Below, one piece after another: positions 52,479 through 61,779 of a DNA stretch of 64,000 nt (position 1 is the stretch's first letter; every line of letters begins with the position of its first letter). The position numbers were made by a program, and so were the translations under genes. The notes under the pieces were generated by a model. That model was not told the DNA's origin, ran no database searches, and worked only from the letters and a program-made list of their open reading frames with translations. This DNA is from an uncultured Collinsella sp. (GTDB lineage: Bacteria; Actinomycetota; Coriobacteriia; Coriobacteriales; Coriobacteriaceae), in NCBI GenBank assembly GCA_900768795.1, contig CAAGEH010000008.1, forward strand, positions 62,001 to 126,000, written 5' to 3'.

Positions 52479-53363
52479 ATGGACAAGCCAAATACCACGC
52501 TCTTTGAGCGCACGGGCAACGTGATTCCCCGCGTCGCCGCCGTCCATGACATGTGCGGCTACGGCAAATGCTCGCTCGGTGTGGCGATTCCCGTGCTATC
52601 GGCGGCGGGCATCGACGTATGCCCGGTGCCCACGGCGCTTTTCTCCGCCCACACCAAATTCCCCGTGTTCTACATGCACGACACCACCCCGATGCTCAAC
52701 GACTATCTCGATGCATGGCGCAGAGAAGGCGTTGATTTGGACGGAATTTACTCCGGCTTTCTTGGATCCGCCGAGCAGGTCGCCACAATCAAGCGTCTCT
52801 ATCGCGAGTATCCGCGTGCGCTCCGCATCGTCGACCCCGTCATGGGCGACGGCGGCGCAAAGTACCCCACCTACACCGATGAGATGTGCGATGCCACGCG
52901 GGGGCTTGTCGATGGCGCGGATGTGATCACCCCGAACCTAACCGAGGCATCGATTCTCACCGGCATCCCCTATGAGGGCGCCGATGTAAGCGCGCAATTC
53001 GTGCAGCGCAATATCGACGGGCTGCTCAGCATGGGAGCCAAGTCCGTGATTATCAAAGGCGTTGTGCACGAAGGCGATCATATGATTCGTAACTACTTGG
53101 CAACCTCTAGCGCGCCCGAGGCAGAGGAGGTCGCAAGCGAGTTGCTGCCGTACATGATTCACGGAACGGGTGACCTGTTTGCCAGCGGTGTTTGCGCTGC
53201 AATCTACAACGGTCGCACGCTCGCCGAAGCCGCAGACTTCGCCGGAAACCTGGTGCGTGCCGCCATGCGCGTCACATGCGATCAACCCAACTTTGAAACG
53301 CGCGGCATCTCATTCGAGCCGGTGCTGGGACTTGTTACAGACCTGGTGAAGCAGTTCGCCTAG
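52479..53363 (+). CDS. Pyridoxamine/pyridoxal kinase (PdxY/PdxK-like)
   Basis: This ribokinase-superfamily enzyme phosphorylates B6 vitamers in the salvage route to pyridoxal phosphate. The 294-residue product has the PdxY-like opening RVAAVHDMCGYGKCSLGVAI, FSAHTKF, YSGFLGSAEQ and IVDPVMGDGGAKYPTYT. It also has VITPNLTEASILTG and the ATP-anion-hole motif HGTGDLFASG with the catalytic Asp. ATG 52479 follows GAAAGG; an upstream extension of the frame looks non-coding. The stop overlaps the convergent downstream gene by four bases. PdxY and PdxK cannot be separated here. Confidence 0.88.
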   Translation: MDKPNTTLFERTGNVIPRVAAVHDMCGYGKCSLGVAIPVLSAAGIDVCPVPTALFSAHTKFPVFYMHDTTPMLNDYLDAWRREGVDLDGIYSGFLGSAEQVATIKRLYREYPRALRIVDPVMGDGGAKYPTYTDEMCDATRGLVDGADVITPNLTEASILTGIPYEGADVSAQFVQRNIDGLLSMGAKSVIIKGVVHEGDHMIRNYLATSSAPEAEEVASELLPYMIHGTGDLFASGVCAAIYNGRTLAEAADFAGNLVRAAMRVTCDQPNFETRGISFEPVLGLVTDLVKQFA

Positions 53364-54259
53364 CTTTGCGCGGCGGACTTGGCTGCGGTGTCATCGTCTG
53401 CTGACGCCTTGCTCTTGCCCGCATCGAAAATCGTGCTCGTACGGCTCTTCTGCGCCTCGGCGCGCTCGGCGTTTTCCTCGTCGATCTTGTTCTGCGTGAT
53501 AGCCGGGTCCTCGATCAACGATGAAACCGAGTTGACCTGTTTTTCGATACGCTTGCCGATGGCATCGTCGACGCTCACGATGCGAAGCTGCCAGTCGATA
53601 TTGCTCGATTCCGCGCTGGAGTTCTTAGTCCAAACGAACGTCAAAATCGAGCGACGCGAGCCCTCCGCCGGCAACAGGCCGAAAAGTTTGTCGCTCTGGA
53701 TGTTGTCGTTGCCGTCGACATATGCGTCGACGTTATAGACCACGCGGTTGATTTTCTCGTTGAGCAGCGCGTTCGTCGCGAGGGCAGCCGCCTGAATCTG
53801 ACCGTTAGACAGCAGGTCCAGCTCGTTTTTCGAAGTCGTATCGAGCACGGTGACCTCGACGGTACCCGCACGCTCGTCCGCCTGGTCGACATTGTATGTA
53901 GCGGGGAACTGCGTAAAGCCGTTACCCCACTCGAGGCCGCCCTGGAGTGCGGCATTCACCGAATCGTACGTAACGTTATCCGAAAGGTTGGCGGTGTTAA
54001 GACGGCGCATGACGCCGTAGCCGATCTGCATACCGATGACGAGCACGAGGATGGCGATGACCACGCCGATGGCGGTACGATTGATGGTGTGCGACACGTT
54101 GGAGCCTGAGGGGTCGTCCTCGGAAAGCGGGTCGACGCGTTTTGGCGATCGTCTCTTGGAACCGCTCTTGCCGCGGTTCGGGTCGAGCACGCCCGAGGCG
54201 TCGATTTCCGAGAACAGCTCCGTTACTTCCTCGGGGCTGAGGGGCTCTTTACGTGCCAT
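53360..54259 (-). CDS. Single-pass membrane protein of unknown function
   Basis: I do not recognise this 299-residue protein. It starts with an acidic, then Lys/Arg-rich cytosolic part (1-58). One membrane helix follows (about 61-83: AIGVVIAILVLVIGMQIGYG). The extracellular domain of about 170 residues has alternating beta-strand character (VEVTVLDTTSKNEL; SILTFVWTKN; WQLRIVSVDD). The tail is Ala/Glu/Ser-rich, Lys-containing and low-complexity. There is no lipobox or sorting signal. Start ATG 54259 lies 11 bases after the end of a decayed gene and follows AAGGTAGG, so both probably belonged to one transcript. Confidence 0.7.
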   Translation of the reverse strand: MARKEPLSPEEVTELFSEIDASGVLDPNRGKSGSKRRSPKRVDPLSEDDPSGSNVSHTINRTAIGVVIAILVLVIGMQIGYGVMRRLNTANLSDNVTYDSVNAALQGGLEWGNGFTQFPATYNVDQADERAGTVEVTVLDTTSKNELDLLSNGQIQAAALATNALLNEKINRVVYNVDAYVDGNDNIQSDKLFGLLPAEGSRRSILTFVWTKNSSAESSNIDWQLRIVSVDDAIGKRIEKQVNSVSSLIEDPAITQNKIDEENAERAEAQKSRTSTIFDAGKSKASADDDTAAKSAAQS

Positions 54260-54270
54260 AACCTACCTTG

Positions 54271-54830
54271 CTAAAGTTCAGCGTCGTTGCCGGCGCAAAT
54301 CGTTTTGGTATCGATAGTACCGCACGATGTGCCATGCGCTGCATTGTCCTTGAAAAAGGGATGGTTTCGCAGCGGGCCCAGATTTTGCACTGAACCCTGC
54401 ACGCGCCGAGCACCACGACGATAAGCACCGCCGCAATGGCGATAAGCGGCTTTTTGCTCTTCTTTTTAGGAGGCTCGGGAGCGGGATTTCATGCTTGGGG
54501 AACGGGCTGGGAGAAGGTCGCATTTTGCGGCTGCGGCGGCATCTGCTGCGGCTGCTGGGGTTGCCACTGGGGCTGGGGCTGCCCCTGCGGTTGCCACTGG
54601 GGCTGTTGTTGCGTTGGCATCTGCGGCTGTTGCCCCTGGGATTGTTGCTGGCCCTGCCTCGGCTGTTGAGGCTGCGGTGGCATCCGCTGCGATTTTTGCC
54701 CCTGCTGAGGTTGCCACGACTGCTGAGGCTGTTGCTGCGGCTGCTGTCCTTGCGGCTAATAGCCTGTGCCACCGACCGCATAATGGTTGTTGTAGGCAGA
54801 TGTGCCTCTGTTCTGAGATCTTTCTTCCAT
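54271..54830 (-). pseudogene. Decayed Gln/Pro-rich membrane-anchored protein gene
   Basis: An excellent start (GGAGGA before ATG 54830) opens a frame MEERSQNRGTSAYNNHY that hits TAG at codon 25 (54758-54756). The frame then continues for 88 codons of Gln/Pro/Trp-rich repeats to TGA (54491-54489). The same frame goes on to a basic segment (PEPPKKKSKKP) and a membrane helix (LIAIAAVLIVVVLGAC). After the helix the original frame seems lost: a different frame (VQGSVQNLGPLRNHPFFKD...) reads plausibly to TAG at 54273-54271. Two in-frame stops plus a likely frameshift mark a pseudogene. The product resembles small actinobacterial proteins with a Q/P-rich cytosolic head and one membrane helix. Confidence 0.75.
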
Positions 54831-54977
54831 ATGTTCCTCCGACAGTATCGATGCTATTCACACATAAATCGTGACATCACGAATAGTTGTTTAAACATGT
54901 TGCCAATTGTTGTTACCTTATCATGGCGAACACGGGTCAACGAACCCTACATCATCCAATTGGCGAACGGTTTTGTC

Positions 54978-55019
54978 CCAGACAATAAAGCAGGCGCCCT
55001 GCCTATGCGGCAAGGCGCC
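54978..55019 (-). terminator. Rho-independent terminator of the ABC exporter gene
   Basis: On the minus strand GGCGCCTTGCC pairs with GGCAGGGCGCC (one wobble) around a 5-base loop, followed by TGCTTTATTGTC. It lies 24 bases after the stop at 55043. Confidence 0.75.
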
Positions 55020-55042
55020 CCTCAAAGGTTATCCACCAAAGA

Positions 55043-56791
55043 TTATCGACCGAACTGCATGCGGTAATACCGCGCGTACGTACCGCCGCGCACGAGGAGC
55101 TCGTCATGCGTGCCGCGCTCGACCACATGGCCCGCCTCGACCGTCGCGATCTCATCGGCACCCTTAATGGTCGAGAGCCTATGCGCGATGATGATCGTCG
55201 TGCGCCCCTGCGCAAGACGCTCCAGACTTTCCTGAACCGCGCCCTCGCTCTCGTTATCGAGCGCCGACGTTGCCTCATCCAAGATCAAAATCTTGGGATT
55301 CTTGAGAAACACGCGAGCGATGGCAACGCGCTGCTTCTGACCGCCCGAAAGCCTGCTCCCGCGCTCGCCGACCACAGTGTCGTAGCCATCGGGCAGCGTG
55401 CGAATGAACGCATCGATGTTCGCGCGCTTTGCGGCGCACTCGATCTCCTCGCGCGATGCACCCGGACGGCCGTAGGCAATGTTCTCCCCGATTGTGCCGT
55501 CAAACAGGTACACGTCCTGTTGGACCAAACCGATTGCCTCGCGCAAACTCTTCTGAGTCACATCGCGTACGTCTTGTCCGTCAATCGTGATGGACCCCGA
55601 CGCGACATCATAGAAACGGAGGAGCAGCGAACACGTGGTTGATTTCCCGCCACCCGAAGGTCCCACGAGCGCAAGCGTTTCGCCCGGCTTGATCTGCAGG
55701 TCAAGGTGGTCGATCACGGGACGCTCGATTCCTTCTTCGGTCAACACCTTGGTGTCGTAGCTAAAGCACACGTCATTAAAGCTCACGGCGCCATCGCGCG
55801 CGCAGATCGGGCGGGCACCCGGCGCGTCCACGATATCGGGAACGGTCTGCAGGACCTCATCCATGCGCTTGAAGCCCGCGATCGCCTTTTGATACGACTC
55901 GGTCGAGTTGACGAGCGTCTCGAGCGGTGTACAGAACAGCGAGATATACAGCGCAAACGTCGCCATGTCGATTGCCGAAAGCTCGCCTTTTGCCACAAGC
56001 AGACCGCCGAGCAGCACGACCGTAACGTAGAGGATGCCCGAAAGCAGACCGTACGTCGCCGTGTAGACGCCCATCGTGTGGTACATGCGCTCCTTGGATG
56101 CGAGATAGCGGTTGTTGCTTGCGCGGAATTTGGTGCGCTCGGTCGCCTCGTTCGCAAACGATTTCACTACACGCATGCCCGCAAGCGAATCCTGGAGCTG
56201 CGCGTTGATGCCGCTGATCTTTTTGCGGTTGTCGCTGAACACGGCGCGCATGCGCAGGTTCTGCCAAACCATCACCACGGCAAAGACCGCCGTGACACCG
56301 ACCATGGCGAGTGCAAGCGGAGCGGCGATCGTAAAGAGAATCACGAACGAGCCGATAATCTCGATACCGCAGATGATAATCCATTCGGGCACATGGTGAG
56401 CTGCCTCGCAAATGTCGAACAGGTCGTTGACCACGCGGCTCATCATGTCGCCCGAGCTATGCGTATCGAAGTACGCAAAGCCCATGCGCTCATAGGCATC
56501 GAACAGGTCCTCGCGCATCTTCGACTCCATGCGCGCGCCCATCACGTGACCCCAATAGCTCACGAAGTAGCGGCAGGCGCATCGCACGGCATACATCGCC
56601 ACGAGCGCCGCGGCGATCCAGCCAAGCGCACCCATGATGGCAGCCGCGCCCTGCGTGAACAACCCCGAGGTAAGGTTTCTTAAAACGATGGGAAACGCCA
56701 GGTCAATCGCCGCGAGCACCAACGCGCAAATCGTGTCGGCGATAAAGAGTCCCAGTTGAGGTTTGTAATACGAAAGGAAACGCTTAAACAT
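55043..56791 (-). CDS. ABC exporter, fused membrane and ATPase domains
   Basis: This 582-residue half-transporter has an N-terminal type IV exporter membrane domain (about 1-310, six helices, with 'YFDTHSSGDMMSRVVND' coupling motif). Its C-terminal ATPase (about 335-580) has Walker A GPSGGGKST, Q-loop LVQQDVYLFDG, signature LSGGQKQR, Walker B ILILDEATSALD and H-loop IIAHRLS. It fits the MsbA/multidrug-lipid exporter family and would act as a homodimer or with a missing partner. Substrate is unknown. It begins 15 bases after the Nudix gene, so the two form a transcription unit, although the start (ATG 56791) has only a weak ribosome site. Confidence 0.93.
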   Translation of the reverse strand: MFKRFLSYYKPQLGLFIADTICALVLAAIDLAFPIVLRNLTSGLFTQGAAAIMGALGWIAAALVAMYAVRCACRYFVSYWGHVMGARMESKMREDLFDAYERMGFAYFDTHSSGDMMSRVVNDLFDICEAAHHVPEWIIICGIEIIGSFVILFTIAAPLALAMVGVTAVFAVVMVWQNLRMRAVFSDNRKKISGINAQLQDSLAGMRVVKSFANEATERTKFRASNNRYLASKERMYHTMGVYTATYGLLSGILYVTVVLLGGLLVAKGELSAIDMATFALYISLFCTPLETLVNSTESYQKAIAGFKRMDEVLQTVPDIVDAPGARPICARDGAVSFNDVCFSYDTKVLTEEGIERPVIDHLDLQIKPGETLALVGPSGGGKSTTCSLLLRFYDVASGSITIDGQDVRDVTQKSLREAIGLVQQDVYLFDGTIGENIAYGRPGASREEIECAAKRANIDAFIRTLPDGYDTVVGERGSRLSGGQKQRVAIARVFLKNPKILILDEATSALDNESEGAVQESLERLAQGRTTIIIAHRLSTIKGADEIATVEAGHVVERGTHDELLVRGGTYARYYRMQFGR

Positions 56792-56806
56792 GCAACATCT
56801 CTTTGG

Positions 56807-57487
56807 TTATAAACGGTGTGAAATCGCGTCGCAGGCGAGCGCGCCCACGACGGTCTTGGCATCCTCGATCTTGCCATCGAGCACGGCATCGATCAGCTCG
56901 CCTAAGGGCACTAGGTCCACATTGACGAACTCGTCGTCATCGGGATCGGGTGCATCGAACTCAAGATGCGTCGCGAGGTAGATATTGATTATCTCATCGC
57001 AAAAACCGCAGCTCGAAACGATACGGGTGAGGAAGCGAATGCGTCCCGCCCTAAAACCCGTCTCCTCATGCAGTTCGCGCTTGGCGCAATCGAGCGGATC
57101 CTCGCTCGGATCGAGCTTGCCGGCGGGAATCTCGACCGTCACGCGATCGATGGCGGTGCGGTACTGGCGCACCAGCACGATTTTGCCGGAATCGGTCAGG
57201 GCGACCACGGCAGATGCGCCGGGATGGCGCACGATATCGCGCATGGAATGGCGACCATTGGGCAGCTCGACCTCGAGTTTATTCACGTCGAGAATCTTGC
57301 CGTGGTAGACGGGCTCCTCCGACAGAATCCTCTCGTGCAGGCTGGCATCATGCGGGTCGTCGTCGCCCAACACGAGCGCCGGCTCATCGGTCATCTCGCC
57401 GCCTGCATCGTCCACATCGTGCCCCTCGCTTCGAGCATCCTCGTCGACGTACTCGGCGCGCATCGTCTCGTCAGTGTCCTCTGCCAT
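56807..57487 (-). CDS. Nudix hydrolase, ADP-ribose pyrophosphatase-like
   Basis: This enzyme probably hydrolyses ADP-ribose or a related nucleoside diphosphate. The Nudix box is complete: 'GKLDPSEDPLDCAKRELHEETGFRAG' (G-x5-E-x7-REL-x2-EE-x-G). The preceding IVLVRQYRTAIDRVTVEIPAG is typical of the ADPRase group (NudF-like). The 226-residue form begins at ATG 57487 with MAEDTDET; a longer frame upstream crosses the purD terminator and is rejected. The first 60 residues are very acidic and not part of the fold. It is the first gene of the Nudix-ABC unit. Confidence 0.9.
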   Translation of the reverse strand: MAEDTDETMRAEYVDEDARSEGHDVDDAGGEMTDEPALVLGDDDPHDASLHERILSEEPVYHGKILDVNKLEVELPNGRHSMRDIVRHPGASAVVALTDSGKIVLVRQYRTAIDRVTVEIPAGKLDPSEDPLDCAKRELHEETGFRAGRIRFLTRIVSSCGFCDEIINIYLATHLEFDAPDPDDDEFVNVDLVPLGELIDAVLDGKIEDAKTVVGALACDAISHRL

Positions 57488-57511
57488 GGTTATCCACGAC
57501 TCCTTTTTTTG

Positions 57512-57537
57512 AAAAAACCCCGGTCGGAACCGGGGCC
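57512..57537 (-). terminator. Rho-independent terminator of purD
   Basis: On the minus strand CCCCGGT pairs with ACCGGGG around a 4-base loop and is followed by six T. It lies 40 bases beyond the purD stop and just before the Nudix ribosome site. Confidence 0.85.
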
Positions 57538-57577
57538 TTACAGTTAGTTCCTGTTGCAATCTTACGCGATTGAGCAA

Positions 57578-58882
57578 CTACGCGTCCCAAGCGGAACGAC
57601 CATTGAGCGCACGCAGACCAATGTCATGGCGAAGCGTCTTGCCCTCAAAGTCGATCTTGTCGCACGCCTCGTATGCGCGGTTGCGCGCCTCTTCAAAGGT
57701 CTTGCCCAACGCCGTGACGGCGAGCACGCGACCGCCGTTGGTGAGGACCTTGTCGCCCTCGACGCGCGTGCCGGCGTGATATACCGTGACGTCCTCCATG
57801 GCCTCGGCATCCTCGATACCGGTGATGACCTTGCCTTTCTCGTAGCTACCCGGATAGCCGGCGCTCGTGAGGACCACGGCAACCGCCCACTCGTCGCGCC
57901 AGTCGAGCTCGATCTGATCGAGCGTCTTGTTGGCGCACGCGAGCATGACCTCGACAAGGTCGTTCTTGAGGCGCGGAAGCACAACCTGGGTCTCGGGATC
58001 ACCGAAGCGCGCATTGAACTCGAGAACCTTGGGGCCGGCGGGGGTGAGCATGAAGCCACCATAGAGGCAGCCGCGGTAGTCGATGTCCTCGGCGGCAAGC
58101 TCGGCAACCGTTGCCTCCATGATGCGCACCATCTCTGCGTGCTCCTCGTCCGTCACGATCGGCACAGGGCTGTAGACACCCATGCCGCCCGTGTTGGGGC
58201 CGCGATCTCCCTCGAGGGCGCGCTTGTGGTCCTGCGAAGTTGCCATCGGGCGGAGCGTCTTGCCGTCGGTGAACGCCAGAAGCGAGCACTCGGGACCGGT
58301 AAGCATCTCCTCGATAACGACCGTGCTGCCCGCATCGCCAAAGGTTCCGCCAAAGCACTCGCGCACGGCCTCCTCGGCCTGGGAAAGCTCGGTTGCAACG
58401 ATGACGCCTTTGCCCGCGGCGAGACCGTCGGCCTTCACGACGAGCGGAGCGCCCTGCTCGCGCACGTATGCGAGCGCAGAAGCTTCATCGGTAAACGAGC
58501 CGTAAGCGGCAGTAGGGATGTTGGCGCGCCCCATAAGCTGCTTGGAGAAGAGCTTGGAGCCCTCCATTTGCGCGCCCTCGGCGCCCGGGCCGAAGCAGGC
58601 TATACCCGCATCGCGCACGGCATCGGCAACGCCCGCGACGAGCGGAGCCTCGGGACCGATTACCACAAGACCGCAGCCGTGCTCGCGTGCAAACGCCGCC
58701 ACGGCAGCCGGGTCCTCGGCATCGAGTTCGACGTTCTCGCCGCAACGCGCGGTACCGCCGTTACCCGGTGCAATATAGAGCTTGCCGCAACGGGAAGACT
58801 CTGCGAGCTTTGCCGCGAGCGCGTGCTCACGACCGCCGCTGCCCAATAGAAGAATGTCGATGACCTGGTTATCTGCGCTCAT
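57578..58882 (-). CDS. purD: Phosphoribosylamine-glycine ligase (GAR synthetase)
   Basis: PurD joins phosphoribosylamine and glycine with ATP, step two of purine synthesis. The 434-residue product has GSGGREHALAAKL at the start, PLVVKADGLAAGKGVIVA (ATP-grasp loop), DHKRALEGDRGPNTGGMG and LEFNARFGDPETQVVLPRL. The length is normal. ATG 58882 is used; a TTG four codons upstream would swallow the GGGAGGG ribosome site. It follows purA with a 117-base gap. Confidence 0.97.
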   Translation of the reverse strand: MSADNQVIDILLLGSGGREHALAAKLAESSRCGKLYIAPGNGGTARCGENVELDAEDPAAVAAFAREHGCGLVVIGPEAPLVAGVADAVRDAGIACFGPGAEGAQMEGSKLFSKQLMGRANIPTAAYGSFTDEASALAYVREQGAPLVVKADGLAAGKGVIVATELSQAEEAVRECFGGTFGDAGSTVVIEEMLTGPECSLLAFTDGKTLRPMATSQDHKRALEGDRGPNTGGMGVYSPVPIVTDEEHAEMVRIMEATVAELAAEDIDYRGCLYGGFMLTPAGPKVLEFNARFGDPETQVVLPRLKNDLVEVMLACANKTLDQIELDWRDEWAVAVVLTSAGYPGSYEKGKVITGIEDAEAMEDVTVYHAGTRVEGDKVLTNGGRVLAVTALGKTFEEARNRAYEACDKIDFEGKTLRHDIGLRALNGRSAWDA

Positions 58883-58961
58883 GGACCCTCCCAAAGGTCT
58901 TTAGCGCGCATCGGGCGCGCGCTTGTCTGCAAATCGAACGCCCAAAACGGACGCAAACAGG

Positions 58962-58993
58962 ACGTCCCCCGCGCCTGTCGACACAGGGGACGT
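58962..58993. other. Hairpin between purA and purD
   Basis: ACGTCCCC (58962-58969) pairs perfectly with GGGGACGT (58986-58993). The minus-strand continuation CCTGTTTG has too few T for a clear terminator; it may attenuate purA-to-purD read-through. Confidence 0.5.
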
Positions 58994-58999
58994 TGAAGA

Positions 59000-60286
59000 T
59001 TACTTCCAGAAGCGATTGATGATCTGCTCACGCTCGGGACCGACGCCCACGAAGGTCACACGTGTGTGCGCAAGGTCCTCAATGAACATAACGTAATCCT
59101 GAGCAGCCTTGGGCAGCTCCTCAAAGGTGCGGCAGCCGGTGATGTCGCACTTCCAACCGGGCAGATCCTCATAGATCGGCTTTGCATGCTCAAAACGCAC
59201 TTGATGCTCGGGGACGCTCGTGTAACGAACACCGTCCACATCGTAGGCGACGCAGACCTTGATGGTGTCGAAAACCGAAAGCACGTCGAGTTTGGTAAGC
59301 GCGATGTCGGTAAGGCCGTTCACGCGCGAGGAGAAGTTGGCGATGGGGCCGTCGAACCAGCCCACGCGGCGACGGCGGCCGGTGGTAACACCGTACTCGT
59401 AGCCCTCCTCGGTGAGGGTGTGGCCCTCCTCCGTCTCGTACGCGAGCTCGGTGGGCATGGGGCCCATACCGACACGGGTGATGTAGGCCTTCATGATACC
59501 GAGGACGCGGTTGACGTTTTTCATGCCCACGCCGGAACCGGTGATAGCGCCACCGGCGGTGCAGTTGGACGAGGTGACGTACGGATACGTACCGTGGTCG
59601 ATATCGAGCAGCGTTGCCTGGGCGCCCTCAAACAGAAGGTTCTTACCGGCGTCGACCATATCGTCGAGCAAAAGACCCGTCTCGGTGATGTACGGACGCA
59701 GACGCTCGGCATACGGCATGTACTCATCGCAGATCTGGTCGACCGTGTAGGTGGGCAGACCGTAGAGCAGCTCGAGCTCGGGGTTGATACGGGCGAGTGC
59801 CGTCTCGAGATTGTCGCGGAAGATCGCCTCGTCGAGCATGTCCTGCATGCGCAGGCCGATGCGGGCCATCTTGTCCTGGTAGCAGGGGCCGATGCCGCGC
59901 TTGGTGGTGCCGATGTTCTTCTTACCGAGCTTTGCCTCAAACGCACCGTCGAGATCGATGTGGTACGGCATGATGATATGGGCGTTACCAGAAATACGCA
60001 GATTGTCGCAGGTGATACCGTCCCTCTGGAACATGTCGAGTTCCTCGATGACGGTCTTGGGGTTAACTACGCAGCCGTTGCCGATGACCGAGATGCAGTC
60101 GGGATACATGATGCCCGAGGGAATCTGATGCAGACCGTATTTCTTGCCGTTGACGACGATAGTGTGACCCGCGTTGTTACCGCCCGAATAGCGCACGACA
60201 CTGTCAAATTCACCTGCGATGAGGTCACAGATTTTGCCCTTGCCCTCGTCGCCCCACTGAGTACCGACCAAAACGGTTGACGGCAT
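59000..60286 (-). CDS. purA: Adenylosuccinate synthetase
   Basis: PurA converts IMP and aspartate to adenylosuccinate with GTP, the first step toward AMP. The 428-residue product matches family length and motifs: GTQWGDEGKGKICD (P-loop and catalytic Asp), SGGNNAGHTIV (catalytic His), GTTKRGIGPCYQDK, FEGAQATLLDIDHGTYPYVTSS, TTGRRRRVGWFD and the C-terminal VGVGPERE. Start ATG 60286 follows GAGGAG. It lies downstream of dnaB. Confidence 0.98.
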   Translation of the reverse strand: MPSTVLVGTQWGDEGKGKICDLIAGEFDSVVRYSGGNNAGHTIVVNGKKYGLHQIPSGIMYPDCISVIGNGCVVNPKTVIEELDMFQRDGITCDNLRISGNAHIIMPYHIDLDGAFEAKLGKKNIGTTKRGIGPCYQDKMARIGLRMQDMLDEAIFRDNLETALARINPELELLYGLPTYTVDQICDEYMPYAERLRPYITETGLLLDDMVDAGKNLLFEGAQATLLDIDHGTYPYVTSSNCTAGGAITGSGVGMKNVNRVLGIMKAYITRVGMGPMPTELAYETEEGHTLTEEGYEYGVTTGRRRRVGWFDGPIANFSSRVNGLTDIALTKLDVLSVFDTIKVCVAYDVDGVRYTSVPEHQVRFEHAKPIYEDLPGWKCDITGCRTFEELPKAAQDYVMFIEDLAHTRVTFVGVGPEREQIINRFWK

Positions 60287-60302
60287 GTTTTCTCCTCACA
60301 TA

Positions 60303-60342
60303 AAAAGGTTGTCCCCGCACAAGCCTCTTTGGCTGCGCGGGG
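60303..60342 (-). terminator. Putative terminator between dnaB and purA
   Basis: On the minus strand CCCCGC pairs with GCGGGG with inner AGCC/GGCT pairing, followed after six bases by TTTTT. It lies upstream of the purA ribosome site. Confidence 0.55.
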
Positions 60343-60387
60343 CACCAAAAGCACGCACCATTATAGCGGTGTCGGCGCTTACTCGGC

Positions 60388-61779
60388 CTACTCTTCGCCA
60401 TGCCCCGCATCAAGCTCATAGAACTTGGTGGACGCGGGCAGAAACGCAAGGTCAACGTCACCGATCGGGCCGGAGCGGTTCTTAGCGACGATGATGCGCG
60501 TAACACCGGCGTCGGGCCTGTCCTCGCGGCTTGCCTCGGATTCGTCTGCGGAACGGTCGAGGAACATGACGATGTCGGCGTCCTGCTCGATGGAGCCCGA
60601 TTCACGCAGGTCGGAAAGCTGCGGACGCTTGCCCGTACGCGACTCGACGGCACGGCTGAGCTGCGACAGCGAGATCACCGGGACGTCGAGTTCTTTTGCC
60701 ATGATCTTGAGACCACGCGACATCTCGGAGACCTCAACGGTACGGCTCTCGGCGCGACGACCCGAAGGCGGGCTCACGAGCTGCAGGTAGTCGAGGATGA
60801 TAATCGACTTTTCCTTCTCGTGGAGCATGCGGCGTGCCTTGGCGCGAATCTCGGTCACCGTGGTGCCCGGCGTATCGTCGATCAAGATGTCGAGCTTGGA
60901 GAGCTCGCGCGAGGCAACGTTGATGTTCGCCCACTGCTCAGGCGAAATCTTACCCGAACGGAAATCGGAGATATTGATCTGAGCCTGCGCGCAGATCAGA
61001 CGCTGGGCGATTTCCTTGCCGCTCATCTCGAGTGAGAAAAATCCGACGGTATAGCCCGCGTTGGCGGCGTTCATGGCGAGATTCAGTGCGAACGACGTCT
61101 TACCGACAGCAGGTCGTGCACCGATGATGACCAGCTGACCGGGGCGAAAGCCGAGCAACATGCGGTCAAGGCTCGGGAAACCCGTGGGGGCGCCCTCGGG
61201 CTCGCCCTGTTCGCAAACGCGCGCCGCCTCCTCGTATGCCTCGGTCATGAACGTGACGAGCGGCTGATATGTCGAACGCACCTCGCGCGCGGTGACCGTC
61301 AGAAGTTTGCTTTCGGCAAACTCGACCGTTTCCTTAATCTCGGAGGGCGCATTGTACGCGAAGTTCGTGATCTCGTTCGAGGCGGCGATAATCTGACGCA
61401 GCGTGGAATCGCGGCGAACGATATCGGCGTGATGTTCCCAGTTAATCAGCGAGAGAGTCTGCGTGAGCAGCTGCAAAATGTACGGCTCGCCGCCGGCTTT
61501 ATCGAGCTTGCCCTGCGATTTGAGGTAGTCGATGACCGACACCGAATCAACGGGGACAGACTTCTCGTGCATCTCGCGCATAGTCTCAAACAGTGTGCGG
61601 TTGACGGGCCTAAAGAAGTCCAAGGGCTCAAGGCGCACAACGGCATCCTCGACAACCTCGGGCGACTGGAGCATGGCAGCGAGCACATTTTGCTCGGCCT
61701 CTTCGTTGCTCGGCATGATGTGCTGCGAGTTGGCGGAACCGGAGCCATCCGGCGCCATATCGTAGTATTCTCCGGCCAT
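60388..61779 (-). CDS. dnaB: Replicative DNA helicase
   Basis: DnaB unwinds DNA at the replication fork as a hexamer. The 463-residue product has the N-terminal DnaB domain (about 22-125, PSNEEAEQNVLAAML) and the RecA-like motor. The motor shows Walker A GARPAVGKTSFAL, FFSLEMSGKEIAQRL, the Walker B-like IIILDYLQLV, SQLSRAVESRTGKRP and DLRESGSIEQDADIVMFLDR. ATG 61779 follows GGGAAGGG; the longer frame upstream reads through the AT-rich intergenic region and is rejected. No intein is present. Confidence 0.97.
   Translation of the reverse strand: MAGEYYDMAPDGSGSANSQHIMPSNEEAEQNVLAAMLQSPEVVEDAVVRLEPLDFFRPVNRTLFETMREMHEKSVPVDSVSVIDYLKSQGKLDKAGGEPYILQLLTQTLSLINWEHHADIVRRDSTLRQIIAASNEITNFAYNAPSEIKETVEFAESKLLTVTAREVRSTYQPLVTFMTEAYEEAARVCEQGEPEGAPTGFPSLDRMLLGFRPGQLVIIGARPAVGKTSFALNLAMNAANAGYTVGFFSLEMSGKEIAQRLICAQAQINISDFRSGKISPEQWANINVASRELSKLDILIDDTPGTTVTEIRAKARRMLHEKEKSIIILDYLQLVSPPSGRRAESRTVEVSEMSRGLKIMAKELDVPVISLSQLSRAVESRTGKRPQLSDLRESGSIEQDADIVMFLDRSADESEASREDRPDAGVTRIIVAKNRSGPIGDVDLAFLPASTKFYELDAGHGEE

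Noticed and set aside
54756..54758. Programmed amber read-through (Gln) in the Q/P-rich gene
   Set aside because: A second in-frame stop and a probable frameshift downstream make ordinary gene decay more likely. I see no recoding signal.
57489..57497. TTATCCACG before the Nudix gene as a DnaA box
   Set aside because: A single isolated near-match within a gene leader, without the clustering seen at 62.2 kb.
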